This document shows, piece by piece, positions 34,921 through 47,831 of a stretch of DNA of 64,000 nucleotides. Position 1 is the stretch's first letter. Each line of letters begins with the position of its first letter. The stretch spans positions 620,001 to 684,000 of the forward strand of contig MARA01000010.1 of the NCBI GenBank assembly GCA_001792895.1, in the 5' to 3' direction. The stretch is from Lentinus brumalis (taxonomy: Eukaryota > Basidiomycota > Agaricomycetes > Polyporales > Polyporaceae). The notes under the pieces are model-generated. The model was not told the origin of the DNA. It saw only the letters and a program-made list of their open reading frames with translations, and did no database searches. Position numbers and translations under genes: made by a program.

Positions 34921-36805
34921 CTGTCCCGCTCGTCGCTATCCCCGCTCTCTATCTTCCCGCTCTCGTCTTGATTGGTTCCCACCTGTTCTCTCGCTCTAAT
35001 TCCTGCATCGGACCTGCCCCTCTTCTTGATACCTAGTCGTACGTTATCCTCTGCTATCGTTCCTGTAATGTCTTCTTGATGCTCCCGACGCTGTACCTCT
35101 GCGGACTTCTCACCCCATAGGACTCTCTATTGCTGTACTAGTAGCTAACGTGCCTGTCCGTGCACCACCGTAGTGTAACTTATCTTGTAATAACGAATGT
35201 GAATCGTGTCATTGTGCCCTTACCGGCTGTGCTCTGGATGTCTTCGACGCACTGCCCGCAATATCGCTACATTGTGTCGGCCAGCCGTAATTGCTCCCAT
35301 AACGGTGTACCGACGCCTATGTCGTGCCTGTTTTATTTAACTGGCATATTTGGACCCTTGAGAACAAGTACATGTGTATTCTATGCTCCCCTTGCTTCCT
35401 TGACCGCACACAGACGATGCATATATATGCACAGCATGTGGTTTGATTGCCAGGGCGGCCGGGGCAATGACTCCCTTATCTGTGTCGCCGACAAGGCACC
35501 ATATGCGCGTCTCGACGCGTCGGACACGTAGATGACATGACCACGTGACCGCGTATACAGGGCGCCTGCACCCCATCTACGCAGCTTGGGAGGTTTCCTT
35601 ACATATATGACAGCGAGGCTGTATCCGCATCGCACCTTCTCTGAGTTCGGTTTGTCACTGCAAACTGTGGTCGTCTGATATAGACTTCAGCAGAATTGTG
35701 ATTCGGCGCATGCGATGCCTTCTGCGAAGATCCATGCGAACGGTGGCCAGTACTCCGTGCGATCATAGTTCACGACCATGTGGACGCTGTATAGCGTTCC
35801 AGCGCTCTCAACAGCCACAGAGCTGTTCAATTCGACAGTTGGAGCCACGGGTTTGTAAAGAGCTTGTAAGCAGTAGGTGCATCGAGAGTCGAGACTGTGT
35901 GCTAAGTGGCTGTCCGGAACGCTTCCCCTACTGTCGGGACGAGGGATGAGCTAGCCGGCCCCGTCGCGATCTAACTATGTATGGGTTCCTGTGCACTGGA
36001 ATCGCGATGTCTGTAGCGATACATTGGATCAACAGCTTACTCACCTTCGAAACAGCAGCCAGCAGCTTCAAGTTGCTCCGAGTCACAGGAAATGTGTGCC
36101 TATGTCGCACAGTTGCTGTGGTCGCTCTTCTAACACGTCATCGACGCTTCAGGGTCTCAGGAACTCAAGAGAGTGCGGAAACAAAGAGAAGCAAGCAATC
36201 GGGCCCAACTGAGACGCGTATGCACTCTCCATAGGTGGCTGTACTCATTGCACAGATTGGCAGGCGCGGCCGAAGGCACGCTGACATTTCTAGATCTCGA
36301 CGTCCGTGCATTGCAATAGCCCTAAATGTCCTCAAACCCCGCCATGCCGACAAGAACTGTGCTTGTGGCGGCGAGGTCAAGGGCAATGCCACTGCGAGCG
36401 CGCACAGCGGTAGTTAGAGTGGGACCCGTAACCCGCAGGGCAAGCAAGGGGTGACCAATATCCACCGCTAGCCATGCGTCAAAGTTACGGAGGCGGTCAC
36501 TGTTCGCGGGAGTAGTCAACGCTCATATGCGCCCGAAGAAGGGTAGCCTTCGTGCGCGGCCAGGGCGGACTGGGACTGCCGTGTATCACCTGTCCTCACA
36601 ATCATTCGAAGGAAGGTCCGTCCGTGATCTCGCGCCAGTCGAAGCTTCAACTCAGCGGTCACTCGGCTTCGTCACTGGCGCGGTCGTTCGGTTTCGTCCC
36701 TGGTTGGCTAGCAATGCCCGACGCTCCCATTCCTGGTAAGGTCTAACGACCACACAGGTTCCTATAGTTCGAAACCGCCCACGGACATAACCTTGAGCTT
36801 CCGCC
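34921..36805. other. Intergenic, no gene recognised
   Basis: About 1.9 kb. The first 150 bases are pyrimidine-rich with repeated cccgct/cccgtt units. The rest is AT-richer than coding neighbours and full of short frames without domains. Confidence 0.35.
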
Positions 36806-38394
36806 TCAGACCCGCTCAAGAGTCCCTTCAACAACCTTCTCCGTAGACGCACTTGCGGTTTGGTCGACAGTCGGCAGTCCCTGGCCGTGCTGCTCGTGCG
36901 CGAGACGCGCGGCCATGAAGTCCGCGTGAGCGGGTGTGACGGCTGCATATGACGTGAGTCCGGTCATATGTCTGAGTGCAGGACTGGTAAGTAGGAATTA
37001 CTCACTGCGACTGTAGTCTGCGAACACTGCCTCGTAGAAGACCGCGGCGAGCAAGGTAGCGGGGATGTTCGTGAGCGCGGTAATTGCGGCGTACGGGCCG
37101 CCACCAGCCTCTCGGCCCCAGATCGTCAGCGCCATGAGCCGTGCGCCGACGTCGCGAGCCGAGTTGGTGGAAACTGCGAGACTCGTGGTCAGCAATAGTA
37201 CGTCCATGCGAAGCTCCGAATCGAGGCGGCCGATGCTCGTACCTCCGACACGCGAGTAGCTCCATACCATGAGCGCACTAACGCAGTCGCGGTCAGCGTC
37301 CCGGCGGCGTCGGAATCCGCGAGAGTGAATGCATACGCACTACACAAATGCGATGAGCCATGGAGCGGCCAGGGGGGAGACAGTGAAGTTCGTCGGGTCG
37401 TCAACCGCCCATATGACCAGTCCGATCATGAAGTCCTGAGCGGTAGGCGAGCTTCGTGTGAGACCGTTTGAACTTGAATGTATCGAATTCCAAGTGTGCT
37501 TACACAGACGAACTCGTTCAGAAAGACTTGGCCAAGATTCGTCCCCGGAGTCACGTAGATAGCGAATACTCCCGCCGGCCCATTGGGAGTAAACAAAACT
37601 GAGTCAAGGGTTCCAGCTGCCGCGAGTGCTTGCTCGGTGTCCTGCCGCAGACACGTCAGTGCAATCCCACATCCAGTCAGTTTTGCCGACCTACCTTGAT
37701 GATATCCCTGTACTGTACATATATAAGGAGGCACGCGACGTATGCACCGAGAACCTGCGCCAAGATATAGCTGAGGATGAGGATATTCCACAGCGTGAGA
37801 CGATGGTATGGGACTTCATATGACATTGAGCAGAGGGAGGACCATTGACTCACCGAAGGGCTTTCCGAAGGGACATCCTCCTCATGAGGACGAAGGCGAT
37901 GCTCACGCCGGGGTTGAATTGCCCTCCAGACGTCTGTGCCGCAACCTGCGCGGTGACAACCGTCAGTGCTGAGGAGTATGGCCGCACAACTGTATTACTC
38001 ACTACAAATGCGAACAGGACACCCATGGCATATCCCATCCCGACTTGGAAGACCGAAGAGAGCCCTTCAGTGTTGGTGGGGTTCAGATGATATGATGCTG
38101 CAGAGCCGACACCTGCCACGGATCACCCGTCAGACCATCCACAGGAGTAAGCAGTGTGTCGTAACATACCCCCGAACACGAAGAAGAATACTCCGAACTA
38201 AAGGAGTGATCGTCAGCTAGAAGAAGACCAAGCTAGCAAACCGTATCGATACTCACAAACTCAGCCGCGCACTCGGAAAACCAGTGAACTCGGCGACGCC
38301 TCTGACTCTCCCATAGAATCTGTATGTTCGACCTCGGCTTGATGTCTGCAAGGTGGACCAGGCCGTCCGTCGGGAAAAGGTGCGAGCGCGACAT
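36806..38394 (-). CDS. Aquaporin/aquaglyceroporin A (NPG/NSA boxes)
   Basis: Ten exons (36806..36942, 37006..37173, 37243..37277, 37341..37435, 37504..37641, 37695..37770, 37854..37945, 38003..38112, 38170..38197, 38257..38394) give 338 residues. MIP-family landmarks are the start MSRSHLFPTDGLVHLADIKP, AQTSGGQFNPGVS (first pore box, residues 103-105 NPG instead of NPA), LFTPNGPAGVFAIYVTP, LNEFVCDFMIGLVIW and VSTNSARDVGARL (second box, residues 241-243 NSA, with the selectivity-filter Arg of xARD kept). Both boxes are altered, so water or glycerol conduction cannot be assumed. It is the downstream-most of three tandem copies, and its ten-exon structure matches copy B. Confidence 0.9.
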
Positions 38395-39637
38395 GGTCGT
38401 TGAGAGGTATGCCCGCTGCTGACAGCTTCAGTCGCACAAGAGGGGGGGATACGAGCACACTGCCCGCGTCGTTATCAGCGCACTGGCTCGCAAGCCCTTC
38501 CTCTTTGCCAGCGGGTGCGACTCGGCGCACCTAAGATAGAACGAAGGGTCCTAGCGGAGACGTCCCGGCTTCCGTCCTTCTCCAATTGCATGCACACATG
38601 ACCAGGTTCCAGCCATGCGAGCGAAGAGGAGCGATTCGAGGACGGCGCGATGAGATAACCACCGTCCTGGTGCGAACTGTACTAGATTGCGACCTGGTGG
38701 AAGAGAGAGTACCGAGTGAGTATGAAGAGAGGATTGTCGGACATTCACGCACCTCTCTGGTAGTGCTTGAGTCAATGGACTCCCAAAGTGGAAGCACTGC
38801 GCAAACCCACGTCGACCGACATGCCTGCCGTGCGAGACTTGGCGTACGGCTGTATTGTTGAATCGAGCTGGTGAGGTCAGACGTTACGTTAAGCAGATAT
38901 AGAGGAATTTAGGAAGTAGTGACCAGCCCTCATCCCGGTCATTGCATGCCCGTGGCAGCTCGCTGAATCGTGGAATACTGTAGCCTACTGTAGCATGCTC
39001 TCAAAGTCACCATGCCATTCTCTTGTTTCGTCGTCGCGAAACACATCGCTGGAGCCAGATCGGACGTCGACAATGCACGCCTGGTGGGTTCGCTGAATGT
39101 CAGGCACTTCGAAGTTCGAAAATACCACACGGTTAGTCACTAGGCTTACCTACACGGGTACGTCCGGGTAGTGGGATGATTGCTGCCCTATCTCCTCGTG
39201 TTTTCTGGCCTCCATGCAGTTGGATTGAACTTGAAGAGATGGTCTGGTCGTCGAATAACACATGCGCATACTGTACTTATCATGGAAGTCAGAGAAAGCC
39301 GGGCTTGGTGAGCGCGCTTCGGGTACGGGTCGGCGTTCGGCGTTGTGGCTTCGGCTTACAACGCCTGCCGGCATCCGGCCGAATCAATTACCGACCTATC
39401 TCTCCTTCGATATATAAACAGCTCGGACCGGGGTTCACAACGAATTCTGTGGTGCTGATCCTCCCCGGAAGGAGGCATTCCTTTCGTGTGGGCATAGTAC
39501 AGCGGTCGTAACAAGTGAGTACAGTCATTCCTATAATACATCGTGATGCATCCTCATCGCATCCCATATCCCGTGTCCAGTATTCAAGCAGCCAGTACAG
39601 TCGAAGAACCAGTTCGTATATCGCCGATGAGCAACGC
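38395..39637. other. Intergenic between aquaporins A and B
   Basis: About 1.2 kb. It should hold the promoter of A and the 3' end of B; no gene seen. Confidence 0.4.
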
Positions 39638-41336
39638 TCAGACGTGCTCGATGGTCTGCTCGCGGCTCTTCTCGTCCGCAAGCGAGGTGGCGGGCGAGGC
39701 CTGCCGGATGACGCCTTGGCTGTGCTCCTCGTGCGCGAGGTGACCGTTGAGGTAGTCGACGTGAGCGGGCGTGATAACTGGTGAGTTCCATGTCAGTCTC
39801 AGGGACGGTATGCGGGGAACGGAGCGATACGGACCTCGGCTGGAGTCGGCCAGGACGTACTCGTAGAAGAGCACGGCGAGCAGAGTGGCGGGGATGTTCG
39901 TGAGAGCGGCAATGGCGGCATAGGACCCTCCACCGGCGGGGAGACCCCAGATAGTGAGCACCATGAGCCGGGCACCGACGTCACGGGCAGCGTTGGTCGC
40001 GACTGGATGAGGAGTTGTCAGTCAGCACGAGCGTGCAGGAGAGGCGGAGCGGAGGTACGTACTTCCGACTGTGGCGTATCCCCAAACCATCCCACCACTG
40101 CGAAGAAGCGCGTTAGCGACGGTGGCTACCTCATGCGATATGGACGCACTATACGAAGGACACGATCCAGGGCGCGGCAGCGGGAGGGGCCGAGAAGTTG
40201 GTGGGATCAATGCACGACCAGATGACAAGGCCGATCAGGAAGTCCTGAGTAAGACGGTGAGTGACACGAACTGTCATGCGACTGATGGCTGCTTCGCGGA
40301 ACTTACACAAACGAACTCGTTCAAGAAGACGCGTCCGAGGTTGGCAGTGGGGGCGACGTAGAGTGCGAATACACCGGCTGGGCCGTTGGGCGTGAACATG
40401 ACCGCGTCCAGCGTCCCGGCATGTTCGAGAGCCTCGGTAATTTCCTGTCATCGGTGAGTCGCAGAAATCAGCCCCGGTTACCAAGAGCGCGTAGATGGGT
40501 GTACGGCAGAGCAATGAATAGAACAGACAAGAGTAACGACAGCGTCAGTACGACATGAGACCCGGTATATAGATAGCTAGAACGAACCGTGATGTAGTCC
40601 CCCATTGAACGTAGACGAGCAAGCACGCAATGTAGCCTCCCAAGATCTGGAATGCGATGTATCTGGAGACGAATCTCGTCAGCTTGACTGCCCCAGGGTC
40701 AACACGGCTAAACTCATGCAGTGGAACGCTGATCGAGACCGGGGTATACCCCGCATCCCCGCACCATTCCCGGGATCAACATGGACCTACAACTTACCTC
40801 AGGGCCTTGAGCGGCGGGAAGCCTCTTGTCACGACATGGGCAATTGTAACAGCCGGGTTGAAGTGGCCTCCAGAGGTTGGTCCACACACCTACACGCGGT
40901 TGAGCATGCGCCTGACGCTGCTTCTGGTGAGGTACTTACCACGATGGCGAGCAGGATACCGATGGCGTAGGCCACACCGATCTGGAACATGGACGAGAGC
41001 CCGGCGATTCCGGCGACGTTGCCAAGCAGGAAGTTTGCGGTTGACCCGACTCCTGCACACCGCGGTGAGCATCGTACAGAAGAGGCGGAAGTAGAGGCAA
41101 CGGACCGAGGTAGACGTAAAAGAAGACGCCGAACTGGAGATGTTTGGTGAGACACCGAAGAAGGAAACGGCGACTCCAAAGAGAGCACTCACAAACTCGG
41201 CCGCGCCTTCCACCAGCCAGTGGGCTTTACGGTGGCGGACGCGCTCCCATGCGACGTAGGAGTTGATACGGGGCTTGATGTCCGCGAGGTGGACTTGCTC
41301 GCGGCGCGGCAGCATGTGGATACCAGCGACGGCCAT
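39638..41336 (-). CDS. Aquaporin/aquaglyceroporin B (NPA/NAA boxes)
   Basis: Ten exons (39638..39777, 39835..40002, 40063..40097, 40150..40244, 40307..40444, 40588..40662, 40798..40889, 40940..41052, 41106..41133, 41193..41336). The protein is 342 residues if one base is restored. The first box is canonical (GPTSGGHFNPAVT, residues 106-108); the second is ATNAARDVGARL (NAA, 244-246). Other MIP blocks are SSMFQIGVAYAIGILLAIV, LLVYVQW, MFTPNGPAGVFALYVAP and LNEFVCDFLIGLVIW. Exon 40588..40662 is one nt short: the run CCCCC at 40599-40603 (GGGGG on the coding strand, after YVQW) must be six to keep the exon in phase with the next, as in copies A and C. Two introns use a GTCCGT donor. Product likely sits in the plasma membrane. 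Confidence 0.87.
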
Positions 41337-42401
41337 GGTGTCGATCTTCAGGAACTTGCGTTGCAGGTCGAGTGTCGTAGACGGTGGTCGCAGACGAAGA
41401 GGGAAGACAGTGGCCTGGAACGATGTCGCGATGGGAGGAAGGGAGGATCCACAGACGGGGCCCTGGCGAGTGTTCCAACCACCACTGCTCTTTATCTTCC
41501 CACCCGCCGAGTGGCCCGGTGCCTCTTCCTCGGTCCTGCTTGCGCGACTTTGCTTATGCGCACTCCGCCAAACGCCCCTGTGGCTTGGATGCGTTGCGGG
41601 GTGGGTGCCCTCAGAACTGCGCTACACATGACCTCGTCTCTGGCCTCGGCTGACCCGCATCAGGCCGGTTAATCAGTACTCGCGGCTACTGTGCCTCCCA
41701 TCTTACCGAAAATCCACGATCAGCTGGAAGTCGCGGACCCCCTCGAGAGTCGGACAAGGCATGCTGTCAGTGGCAATCTGCCTGCTGAGGGAGATTAGCC
41801 TCCTCGGAGTCCAGAGTGTGTCCCTTTCGGGGCCCGGTTCCCCGCACGCCGGACGCAAGTATGGGTTAGTGCGAGCGGGGTGGAAAGCCAGCCCATTGCG
41901 GGGCCCCGCACGGCTGTGCAGACGGCCGGAAGATGTGTTGAGGCTGGTGGTGGTCAAATGACAAGCGCAGAGTGATCGGATGCGTTGAGTATCGTCTGCC
42001 GGAAGAGCGAAACACGCGGGCGCTAAGCACAATTACCTCTGCCTTGGCACTTCGTGGGCCTGCTCCTGCCTGCTCCATCCTCGATGCACCCAATCTAGCT
42101 TACAAGCTTAGCTCCATTCTTCTTCTCTCCCGCTGCGGCGATCCCCACAAGACATGTTTTCTCCCCACGACATTTGTCGGCTGCGTTCGGCTGCACGGAG
42201 AACGTTGTGGGACCCAGGAACATTCTACGGCATCAAAATGCGGGATCCCTCTGAGCCTCCGGTGATCGCGGACTGACGTACAGACACAGAACGCAGACCG
42301 CAGAATACACCATTAGAGAGTGAATAATGTACAGAACGTACAGTGAAAGGACCAGATTAAGCCGGAAACAACGACGCACATCCCAGTCAAGCTTCGTACG
42401 C
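41337..42401. other. Intergenic between aquaporins B and C
   Basis: About 1.1 kb with no gene recognised. Confidence 0.4.
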
Positions 42402-43835
42402 TTAAACAGCCTTCTCGTCGGACCTTGTCGAACCGTGCAGCGAAGGAGTATCGTCGCCACCAGCCTTGCGCTGCGTCTCGGCCTCCCACCCAGTGAGCAT
42501 GTGCAGCCACTCTGGATTCGTCGCTGGATTGCCGCACCGGAGTGGATCAGTCATCGAATGTCAGCGGGAACACGAGATAGGAAAGTGACGTACTGCGAGC
42601 AGAATCGTTGAAGACAAGTTCATAGAACACACCGGCGATAAGGGTGGCAGGAATGTTCGTCAATGCAGAGACCGCGGCGTACTTCCCCCGCTTGCTGGCG
42701 ACCCGAAGAGAGTCAGTGCGGCGAAACGGCCGCCGAGGTCACGGGCTGCGTTCGCTGCGAGTCCGACCGGTGCGAAACCCCAGATGACAACGCCGCTACA
42801 CAAGGGCGTGAGAGGGCTGCTTGCAGTCCGGGATGGCGGCACTTACTAGGCAAGGGCGACGAGCCAAGGCATCGTCGTCGGCGTGGCAAAGTGGTTGGAA
42901 GGCGAGGTGCATGCGAAGATCACGAGGGCAAGCACAAAGTCCTGTCATAAGAAGGCAATTAATCGGTATCCAGGAGAAAGAGCAAGCCTAGACCTACGCA
43001 GACGAACTCGTTCAGAATAACGTAGCCGAGGTTCGAACCAGCGGGAACATAGAAGCCGAAGATTCCACCCGGCCCGTTAGGTGTAAACATCAATGCTTCG
43101 TATTCCCCCGAGGCCTTGAGGCCGTCGATAGCAAGCTAGATATGCAGACGTCAGGGACGTTCTCTTGCTCGGGAGACGAGCGGACCAACGCACGTGAATG
43201 AACTCCTTGTACTGCACGTAGATCAGCAGGCATGCGATGTAGGCTCCGAATATTTGAGCCGCAATATACCTGTACGCGGCTACATTGTGAGAAAACATTT
43301 CACGCGGGAGAAGCAAGTGGCGCACCTCAGGCCCTTCAAAACGGGGAATTTGTGGAAAACGATGGCGTGGACGGTGAGCCCAGGATTAAATTGACCCTTG
43401 GAAGTCGGCTACATGCAAGCATGAGTAATGTGCAGAGGCAAGACTGCGGAGTCCTCGCACCATGCAGACCGCCAGCGCGAGTGCGATGCCCACCGAGTAG
43501 GCAACTCCGACCTGGAAGAGACCTGTTATGATGGTTAGCAACCGGATTACGGATAGAGCACATTCACGTACTTCCGAGGCCAGGGATCTTCAAGATGTTA
43601 CCCAGCACGTAAGCGGCGGTTGAGCCTGCCCCCGCGAACGTATAGAGGAATGTTCCCGTCTGTATGTCTAGTCAGGACCAGCGCGAAACCAGGAGAGACA
43701 GCAACATACCGCCTCAGCAATCAACTCTACCAGCCAGTTCACCTGGCGGTTGCGGGTGCGCTCCCACATCATCAATGCAGCGGGGCGGGGGTGGACCGCA
43801 GAGACGGGGACGTGCTGGAGAGTGGACATGGACAT
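42402..43835 (-). CDS. Aquaporin/aquaglyceroporin C (NPG/NAA boxes)
   Basis: Nine exons (42402..42523, 42594..42795, 42847..42941, 42998..43135, 43194..43269, 43326..43408, 43461..43522, 43572..43659, 43710..43835) give 330 residues once a base is restored. The boxes are PTSKGQFNPGLT (residues 100-102 NPG) and LAANAARDLGGRF (238-240 NAA). Other landmarks are LKIPGLGSLFQVGVAYSVG, YIAAQIFGAYIACLLIYVQY, MFTPNGPGGIFGFYVPAG and LNEFVC. Exon 42594..42795 is one base short at CCCCC 42685-42689, where SPASGG should run on into YAAVSALTNIPATL; as written it stops early. Intron positions differ from A and B in the second and penultimate regions, so C is the more distant copy. Confidence 0.86.
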
Positions 43836-45349
43836 GGCGATAGACAGGTCAGTGCGACTCGCGACTGTGCTCGCGGCAGCTGGCAGGTTTTAAACAAAAG
43901 GGCCTGAGAAAAAAAACAAAGGAATGGGCTAGCGACTGGCTGTGCCAACGTTATCGTATGCGCGCCAGCTTTATAGCACATCGTGGGTGCGTGCGCCAGG
44001 ATCTCCGCGACATATTGGTCGTTCGGGAAGCACCCACCCGGAACGTCGTGGTGCATCAGTGTAGGAGACGTCAGCTGCCGAGTGGTGGCAGCGCCGTGAT
44101 AGGAACTTTCGACAAGCTCTGGCGCCAGGGCAATTCGCATCCCATGCCGGCGTCCATGCGTCGATGCCAGGAGACTGGAGCGGACGCGGCGCGGCGTGTT
44201 GAGAGCGTCTCGAGAAGCCGACTTGGTGATTTGTACGATGGGGAATGATGTAAAGATGCAACGTGCGCTATGTAGAATTAGACGGCGCCCATAGGTCACC
44301 CGGTCAAGGCACTGGAACAGACCGTTGAGGTTTGTAAATCACTGATGGCGGCGCAATGCGTACCATGATCTTCAAGATGGTACCGTTTGGCTCGCTATTG
44401 CGTAGGTTGCCTCAGAACGGGTCATTGGACGGAAACTGCTCGAATACCTGCCAAGGACCCGGGGATTGTCACCGAACCTCCCATGGCTCTCCGACTTCTT
44501 GATGGAGCTCTGAGATGCGTTCTTGATGAGCCCTTGGCGCAACTGTCCAAAATTGTGTGAGTGACTACCCGACAACGAACGGTCCGCAAAAGAGTAGGAT
44601 GCCGATGAGAACATGATGCAGGTCCGCACGAGCGATACTCCATGCATACGGCGCCACCACAAAGCTCCGCTCCGGGTTCTACAACTTGAAGCGGCCTCTG
44701 ACATGTATCGGGCTCAGCGATGGAATATACTTGCTCCAGTACGGTTCCTGGGGCTTCCTTCCTGGAAGATGCGACGATCATGCATCCGCAGGCGGAGATA
44801 GGCGAGCAGACCGCTCAGGTCGTCTGCCACCGAAGGGGAGACGAATTCGACCTCTCGGCTCGTGATGGGAATCGGGATGCCAGCATTGAGGAACGGAGCT
44901 GACCAGGTGCAGAGCTGCAAGTCGCACGAAGGGCAGACTCGACAGGCACAAGAAGGCCGACAACGCTAGTGATGGTTCGAGCAAGAGTCAATTAGCGCGC
45001 TGCCTTGCTCCGAGACATACGGCGCCCGTCCAGACCTTGCGCCCGTCAGCTTCTGCTGTCAATAGTCAACGCACTGCGGGTCGGCTAATGCCAATGATGT
45101 GCCAGCAAGTGTGGTTACATCAAACCGAAACGCCATCGGCGGCTGATGTGAGATCTGCGGAATTGCATTGCGCCCTGCTGCGTCGCAGTTCTGGAAGTCG
45201 ATTGGGCAAGCAGGGGTCTGAGTTCTACGTCTCCATGACTGCCCTCCAACTCGGACTGAACTTTCGCGGCACTGACATCACATAGACTGGAATGCCAGGG
45301 GAACGTCGGATCAGGAGCCGATACGAAGGTGCGACGAGAAGACTCACGA
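43836..45349. other. Intergenic, no gene recognised
   Basis: About 1.5 kb. The minus-strand frames between 44372 and 44984 include some hydrophobic stretches, but no coherent gene could be spliced from them. Confidence 0.3.
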
Positions 45350-46260
45350 AGTGCTAGCTCGATGTACGGCGTACCTATGGAAGAGCTTCATGATTTACTT
45401 CGGACTACGTCCAGTCTCCGTCGTCGTGAGCACATTCTCCAGTTCCGGGCTCCGATCCGGTTCGTATTCTGCCCAGCTTGCGAAGAACGGCTTCCATGTC
45501 CACTTTCCGTCTTCCTTCACTAGAGGACCCGGGATCGCCACCCCGGAGCCATCTGGCGCATCTTCGTGATAGCGGAGCACGGATTCGAAGCCTAGACTCC
45601 CCATGCACAAAATCGCGACATCGACCAGGATGCACCATTCTTGGAAGACACCGTGTTCCCGGGACGAGGCGAGGGAGAACGTGGCAGGTATCGCGGGACG
45701 AACTCTAGTGCAAGATCGGAAGCCCCCCAATGGCAGAGGACGGCCCGAGGACGGCGAGGCACGCTGGATCGCCACGCGAGAGGTAGTACTTACTCGTCCG
45801 CCTTCTGCATGTCGTGCGTGGATCGGCCGCCCGTGAGCTCCATGTCTCCAGGCGATTGGAGCCAGTCAGTGAGGTCGATGTATCGGTCCATGAACCGCAA
45901 GGTGAAAGCGCAATGCGGGAGGTGGTCGCGTCCTGGAGCGCTGTCACATTTGAACGCGCGTCGGTGGAGAGATCACTATCCCTGTCTCCATGGTGGAGCA
46001 TAATATCGCACATGAAGTAACAGGAAAACTTGAGTCATGCGATCAAGGGATCGAGCAAATACTCACATGTGAATCGGTCAGTCGTTGGTCTGACATTCCC
46101 TGCACGCGGGAGCAACGAGAGCACATCGTTTGACGTGCTGCCCCGGCCGCTGTGGCCCTTCCTACAACATCTACATGCACGGAACTTGAGCGGATCAGCA
46201 ATGGTGTCTGTTAGCAGAGTCGAGGAGGACGGCGCGGGTCAAAATGACAAGGCAGCGTGA
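45350..46260 (-). pseudogene. MYND-finger pseudogene (copy 6)
   Basis: This is a decayed relative of copy 3, on the same strand and next to it. Recognisable pieces are the end of the finger (sequence matching APAY..CSRECQ, with the Tyr-Cys pair deleted, near 46105), then SRGDPACLAVLG and IGGLPILH in one frame (45705-46013), and ILCMGSLGFESVLRYHEDAP, GVAIPGPLVKEDGKWTWKP and FASWAEYEP in another (45395-45775). A TAA replaces a codon in the terminal RSPKYMMELFHRYAVH block. Stops in the finger region, the deletion and at least one frame change rule out a product. Confidence 0.82.
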
Positions 46261-46329
46261 TCTCGGCGTCTAATATACGACTCTGCTTGAACTTGGTCTA
46301 AGTATCGCCTTTTCTCCAACGCACAGCAG

Positions 46330-46660
46330 TTGCAGTCATGCCAGCCCCGGTGTCAATGTAGACCCCCGAAGCGAGGCCGATGGCGCCGCTGCCCTGTACT
46401 TTGTGCGAGCACTGAGTACTGACACAAGATTCGAAGAGTGCGCGTGCCCAGGAACATGCCGATAAAGGATTTGAGGATAGTTAGGGTAGACTTGGGCTTC
46501 ACGCAGCTACCCGGCCTGTTGTCCTCACTTCTCGTTTCAGGCAGCACCGACAACTTACAGAGCGTGATGGCAGCTCTCTAGAGAGCTTACGGCGCAAACT
46601 TGAACATGGGATGTTCCCGCACGACACGACGCACAAGAAGCGGATTCTGTGGACCTTGAA
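46330..46660 (+). pseudogene. NmrA-like gene relic
   Basis: A short degenerate stretch aligns base by base with the start of the NmrA-like genes at 49 and 63 kb. It contains gtgcgagcactgagtactga then gattcgaagagtgcgcgtgc, an intron remnant ending ttcag, then gcagcaccgacaacttacag and gagagcttacggcgcaaac. These correspond to exon 1, intron 1 and exon 2. A TAG (ctctctagag) replaces the Glu codon of the ALEGAYGAY block, and several small deletions are present. The intron-exon joint resembles the 63-kb copy more than the 49-kb copy. Confidence 0.75.
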
Positions 46661-46773
46661 AGTACGACTCGCAGGTGGAAAAGATGGACAATCGAAGACT
46701 GACAGAATCTGCAGCGGACTTGAGACCAGGAGCCAATGTGGAAGTACGGGGACAAGACTCACGTGGTGCCTGT

Positions 46774-47831
46774 TCAGTGTACAGCGTACCTATGGAAGAG
46801 CTCCATCATGTACTTCGGACTGCGCTTCGTCTCCATCTCCCGAAGCAGCTTCTCCACTTTCGGAACCAGGCGCGGTTCGTACTGTGCCCAGGTCTTGAAG
46901 AATGGCCTCCACTTCCACTTCCCGTCTTCCTTCACCAGAGGGCCCGGGATCGCCACTCCGGCGCCATCTGGCTCATCTTCGGGACAGCGGAACACGAACT
47001 CGAAGCCAAGGCTCCCTATGCAAAGGAGCAGGAAGTCTTCAAAGATGCGCCGTTCTTCCTTGAAGCTGAGACCTGGAGGACGAGGAGAAGGGGAGCGCGG
47101 GAGGTATTGCGGGACAAAGTCGTAATGCAAGATGGGCAATCCGTCGATGACGAATGACACGCCCAGTACGCCGAGGTAGGCCGGATCGCCGCGTGAGAGG
47201 TAGTACTCGTGCGCCCTCTTTGCGTCGCGCCCGTATCGTCGGCCTATACGCTCCATGTCTCCAGGCGCTTGAAGCCAATCCGAGAGATTGTTGAATCGGT
47301 TCGACCTCAGTAAGAAGAAAGCGCAATGCGGGCGACGGTCGCGTTCTTGAGCGGTATACGCGCTGAACTCGCGGCAGCATATGAATCGCAAGCACAGAAT
47401 ATGGTGCGGCTTGTGGTTCTCGAAAGTATGCCCGTAGTGAAGAATCGAGTCGGTCTTGATCAGTGCGGATATCGCCCAGCTGTGAGCTTCAAGGTAGTCG
47501 GAGAACGTCTTCGAGAGCGACTTGGCCGACGGGTACTTGAGCTCCCGTACAGCGGCCGCGATCTCGTCAGTGGAGAGATCACTACTTTTTTCCACATGAA
47601 AGGACCTTCTGTAGATACAAGAGGAGCGTGAGGAGTAGTACGCTTGGATCTAGAAAACACTAACTTGTGGATCGGCCACTGTTTCGACTGGCATTCCCTG
47701 CTACAGTACGCGGGAGCTACGAAACAACAGGAACACCGTTGGACTTCCTGTTCGGCGAGATCCTTCCCGCAATCACCACATAGGCGATACTTCAGGGGAC
47801 CCGGTGTGGAGTCTACCAGCAGCGTCGACAT
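46774..47831 (-). CDS. MYND-finger protein, copy 3
   Basis: Exons 46774..47608 and 47665..47831 give 333 residues. The finger is CGDCGKDL, CSCC, YCSRECQSKQWPIH and then KRSFH over the 56-bp intron. The following domain has SKTFSDYLEAHSWAISALIK, GVSFVIDGLPILH, CIGSLGFEFVFRCPEDE and GVAIPGPLVKEDGKW, ending RSPKYMMELFHRYAVH. Compared with copies 1, 2 and 4 it has a different C-terminal end and lacks the third exon, so it forms a subgroup with pseudogene copy 6. The donor is GTTAGT; the splice is supported because the phase and position match the other copies. Its role is unknown; MYND fingers generally mediate protein contacts. Confidence 0.8.

Noticed and set aside
44372..44984. Possible third DUF6533-like gene on the minus strand
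   Set aside because: Some hydrophobic stretches, but no signature residues and no set of splice sites giving a continuous frame.
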